This document shows positions 5,729 through 7,281 of a DNA stretch of 7,281 nt, in pieces. The stretch spans positions 1 to 7,281 of the forward strand of contig JAJQGR010000322.1 in assembly GCA_021200345.1 (NCBI GenBank), in the 5' to 3' direction. The notes under the pieces are model-generated. The model had not been told where the DNA came from, searched no databases, and saw only the letters and a list, made by a program, of their open reading frames with translations. The position numbers and the translations under genes were made by a program. Each line of letters starts with the position of its first letter. Positions within the stretch are counted from its first letter, which is position 1. This DNA is from Lachnospiraceae bacterium (GTDB lineage: Bacteria > Bacillota > Clostridia > Lachnospirales > Lachnospiraceae).

Positions 5729-7273
5729 TTACTCCTCCGATGCGGCGGTTTCCGTCTGGCCGCTTTCCTCAGATTCGCCCTCTCCGGATTCCTCTTCCAC
5801 GGCTTCCTCCTCGGCTTCCGATTCATCGTCATCATCGTCACCATCTTCTTCTTCCGCTTCCGCCGTAACAGCAGTAGCGGCCGTTGAAGAGGTCACTGCC
5901 GTTGTGGCGGTGGCAGGTGAGGCCAAACTCAGGTTTTCCAGGGCTGCGCACAGCGCGTCATATCTGGTATAATCCAAATCATCCAAGTAGGATGCGTAGC
6001 TGGTGGATTTATAGGTGCTGTAATATTCTGCCCTGGCATCATCGATGTCGTCAAGCAAGGCGCCGATCGCATCGGCATTAGCCTCCGTCACTGTGCTGGC
6101 GTTCGGCAGAGCGTCAAGTAACGACTGAATCTCAGCGATTGCCGCCAGTGCTGCTTCCTCTTCTGACTGTTCTTCACTCTCCGTGGAGTTATCGGAAGCC
6201 GAACTGCCGGAATCAGAGCTGCCGCTGTCAGAACTGCCAGAATCCGTGGAGCCGGAGCTGTTGCTGGAAGAGCTCAGACCATTGACTGTGGACTGCAGGG
6301 AGGACAACTCCTCTGTCAGGGCAGAGACCGTCTCCTGCAAGGACGTAATCAAAGTCGCCGTCTGAGAACTGGTATCCGACATGGAATATATGCCCACAGC
6401 CAGATCGTTGGACTCAGCGGCTGTAGAATCATTATAATAAACACTCATTCCGTAGTAGGGATTACGTACCATTTGACGTCCGATCTCCTCCACCACGCCA
6501 TCGTAGGTACCCACCACCACAACCAGGACATACGCGTTTTCCTCTGACCCCACCGTAGAATCTGTCGAGATAAAGGCCTCTGTGGCGCTACTGGTCACCG
6601 CCACTCCTCCGCTTTTTGTCATCTGGCTGATATAGGAGGTAATATTTGTATAATCATCTGAACTGCCATAGCTGCCGCTGACTGTGATACCCAGAGTATC
6701 CAGACTGTCCGTATTGGTACTCTGATCCTGCTGTCCAAAAATATAAATTCTCGCATCCGTCGGCGTGTCGGCACTGGCGTCCAGCTTTACATTCAAGGTC
6801 ACATACTGAAGCGCCACGCTGGTGACGGAAATCCACTTATCGAGAGAAGATGTAGTAAACGATGTATAATCCGCCTGGATAAAAGTAGCAGTTTCATCAT
6901 AATATCCAAACACCACACTATATGTGGTATCCGGATCCAGGCCGGAGAAAAACACAGAGTTATCACTCTGGTTGGCGGAAATTTTCTGAATGCTCACGCC
7001 GTCCTCCTCCACCGTCTCCACATCTGTAACAATCTCATCATTCTTGGTATAGGTAGGCCACAGCCAGACCTCGCCCACTGCATAATAATTGAACGGATCA
7101 TACATGGTCAGCTTCACAGTTGCACTGCTGGAAGTGACCTCCGTGCCCCGGATATAAAATGAAGTTAAAGCTTTGATCAGTTCCTCATCCAGTCCGCTGC
7201 CGCTGGCACTGCCGGTTCCGCCTGTGCCGCCTGTACCACCGGTTCCTCCTGTTCCGCCCGAGCCGCCGGGTCC
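5729..7273 (-). CDS. C-terminal part of a large fibronectin-III-like, Ser/Thr-rich surface protein (5' end broken or outside window)
   Basis: The frame is open from just after a TGA at 7276-7274 to a TAA at 5731-5729. Numbering from the GTG at 7117, the product has a Gly-Gly-Thr linker before residue 1, a first FnIII-like beta domain running to about residue 90 (typical 'SGLDPDTTYSVVFGY' then 'FTTSS'), a second beta-rich domain at about 92-220, a predicted coiled coil at 252-282, Ser-Asp-Ser-Gly repeats at 290-306, a helical domain at 322-398, a Thr/Ala linker and a very acidic tail at 420-462. The composition suggests an extracytoplasmic protein. No LPXTG motif or C-terminal membrane anchor is seen, so any anchor or signal peptide must lie upstream. 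GTG 7117 is a poor start: it has no Shine-Dalgarno and would cut off the first beta strands. The real protein therefore probably continues past the window, and the TGA implies a frameshift. It lies directly upstream of the ATPase genes, where subunit a sits in a normal atp operon. The exact function is unknown. Confidence 0.8.
   Translation of the reverse strand, partial: GPGGSGGTGGTGGTGGTGGTGSASGSGLDEELIKALTSFYIRGTEVTSSSATVKLTMYDPFNYYAVGEVWLWPTYTKNDEIVTDVETVEEDGVSIQKISANQSDNSVFFSGLDPDTTYSVVFGYYDETATFIQADYTSFTTSSLDKWISVTSVALQYVTLNVKLDASADTPTDARIYIFGQQDQSTNTDSLDTLGITVSGSYGSSDDYTNITSYISQMTKSGGVAVTSSATEAFISTDSTVGSEENAYVLVVVVGTYDGVVEEIGRQMVRNPYYGMSVYYNDSTAAESNDLAVGIYSMSDTSSQTATLITSLQETVSALTEELSSLQSTVNGLSSSSNSSGSTDSGSSDSGSSDSGSSASDNSTESEEQSEEEAALAAIAEIQSLLDALPNASTVTEANADAIGALLDDIDDARAEYYSTYKSTSYASYLDDLDYTRYDALCAALENLSLASPATATTAVTSSTAATAVTAEAEEEDGDDDDDESEAEEEAVEEESGEGESEESGQTETAASEE
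6200..6250 (-). repeat. Ser-Asp-Ser-Gly low-complexity repeat within the surface protein
   Basis: About three copies of a five-residue unit (S-D-S-G-S) follow a Ser/Asn-rich run and separate the coiled coil from the C-terminal helical domain. It is probably an unstructured spacer. Serine codons alternate (AGC, AGT, TCT, TCC, TCG), so the repeat is partly eroded at DNA level. Confidence 0.7.
7211..7267 (-). repeat. 9-base tandem repeat encoding Gly-Gly-Thr units
   Basis: Six imperfect copies of GGN GGN ACN (the first encodes Gly-Gly-Ser) plus a closing Gly codon form a flexible linker before the FnIII-like domain. Third-base variation between copies suggests selection on the peptide rather than very recent expansion. 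The frame is closed by a TGA seven bases upstream of the repeat. A second frame across the same bases is also open and would read as Ala/Glu/Pro/Gln-rich until a TGA at 7179-7177. Confidence 0.85.
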
Positions 7274-7281
7274 TCAAGAGC

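Noticed and set aside
5312..5887. A plus-strand frame across the c-subunit gene and spacer
   Set aside because: It overlaps the recognisable c-like proteolipid and the surface-protein end. Its basic and then hydrophobic make-up looks like a shadow.
7115..7117. GTG as the true start of the surface-protein gene
   Set aside because: There is no Shine-Dalgarno upstream, and the first beta strands and Gly-Gly-Thr linker lie in the same frame before it.
1..7281. tRNA, rRNA, CRISPR array, insertion sequence or riboswitch
   Set aside because: No cloverleaf, rRNA core, regularly spaced repeats, transposase or long structured leader was found on either strand by eye.

Overview
All coding capacity in this window lies on the minus strand and reads from high to low coordinates as one tightly packed operon. 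Strong GGAGG-type ribosome binding sites, short or zero intergenic gaps, moderately GC-rich codon use and the protein families point to a Gram-positive anaerobe of the Clostridia, perhaps Lachnospiraceae. The taxonomic call is inference from style, not from a marker gene.

In transcription order the window holds: (1) the C-terminal part of a large Ser/Thr-rich, fibronectin-III-like, probably extracytoplasmic protein (7273 to 5729), whose frame is interrupted next to a Gly-Gly-Thr repeat at the window edge; (2) a 130-base spacer with two GC-rich hairpins; (3) an F-type c-subunit-like proteolipid (5598-5356); (4) a one-TM, coiled-coil protein that looks like a fused b/delta stator stalk (5328-4549); (5) an F1 alpha-like subunit (4529-3207); (6) a gamma-like shaft (3193-2402); (7) an F1 beta-like catalytic subunit (2359-992); (8) a short epsilon-like subunit (927-637); (9) a 185-residue multi-pass membrane protein of unknown family (636-79); and (10) the first 26 codons of another gene running off the window (78-1).

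The order c - b/delta - alpha - gamma - beta - epsilon is that of a normal bacterial atp operon, so the cluster probably derives from a duplicated atp operon. It does not look like the housekeeping ATP synthase. No recognisable subunit a is present in the window. The c-like subunit has lost the helix-2 carboxylate that carries H+ or Na+ (Thr60 is at that position). Alpha lacks about 60 C-terminal residues, epsilon lacks the regulatory helical domain, and beta has a changed DELSEED loop and a changed segment after its adenine-pocket Tyr. The catalytic set (beta P-loop, GER glutamate, Walker B; alpha arginine finger) is intact.

The simplest reading is an ATP-hydrolysing rotary motor whose c-like ring no longer moves ions. 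It is embedded with a novel membrane protein and co-transcribed with a large surface protein. This would be a Firmicutes counterpart in concept to the 'F1-like/X0' ATPases of mollicutes, in which F1-like motors serve surface machinery. The function (moving, exporting or remodelling a surface protein) is a hypothesis. The sequence directly shows only the gene set, the order and the residue changes.
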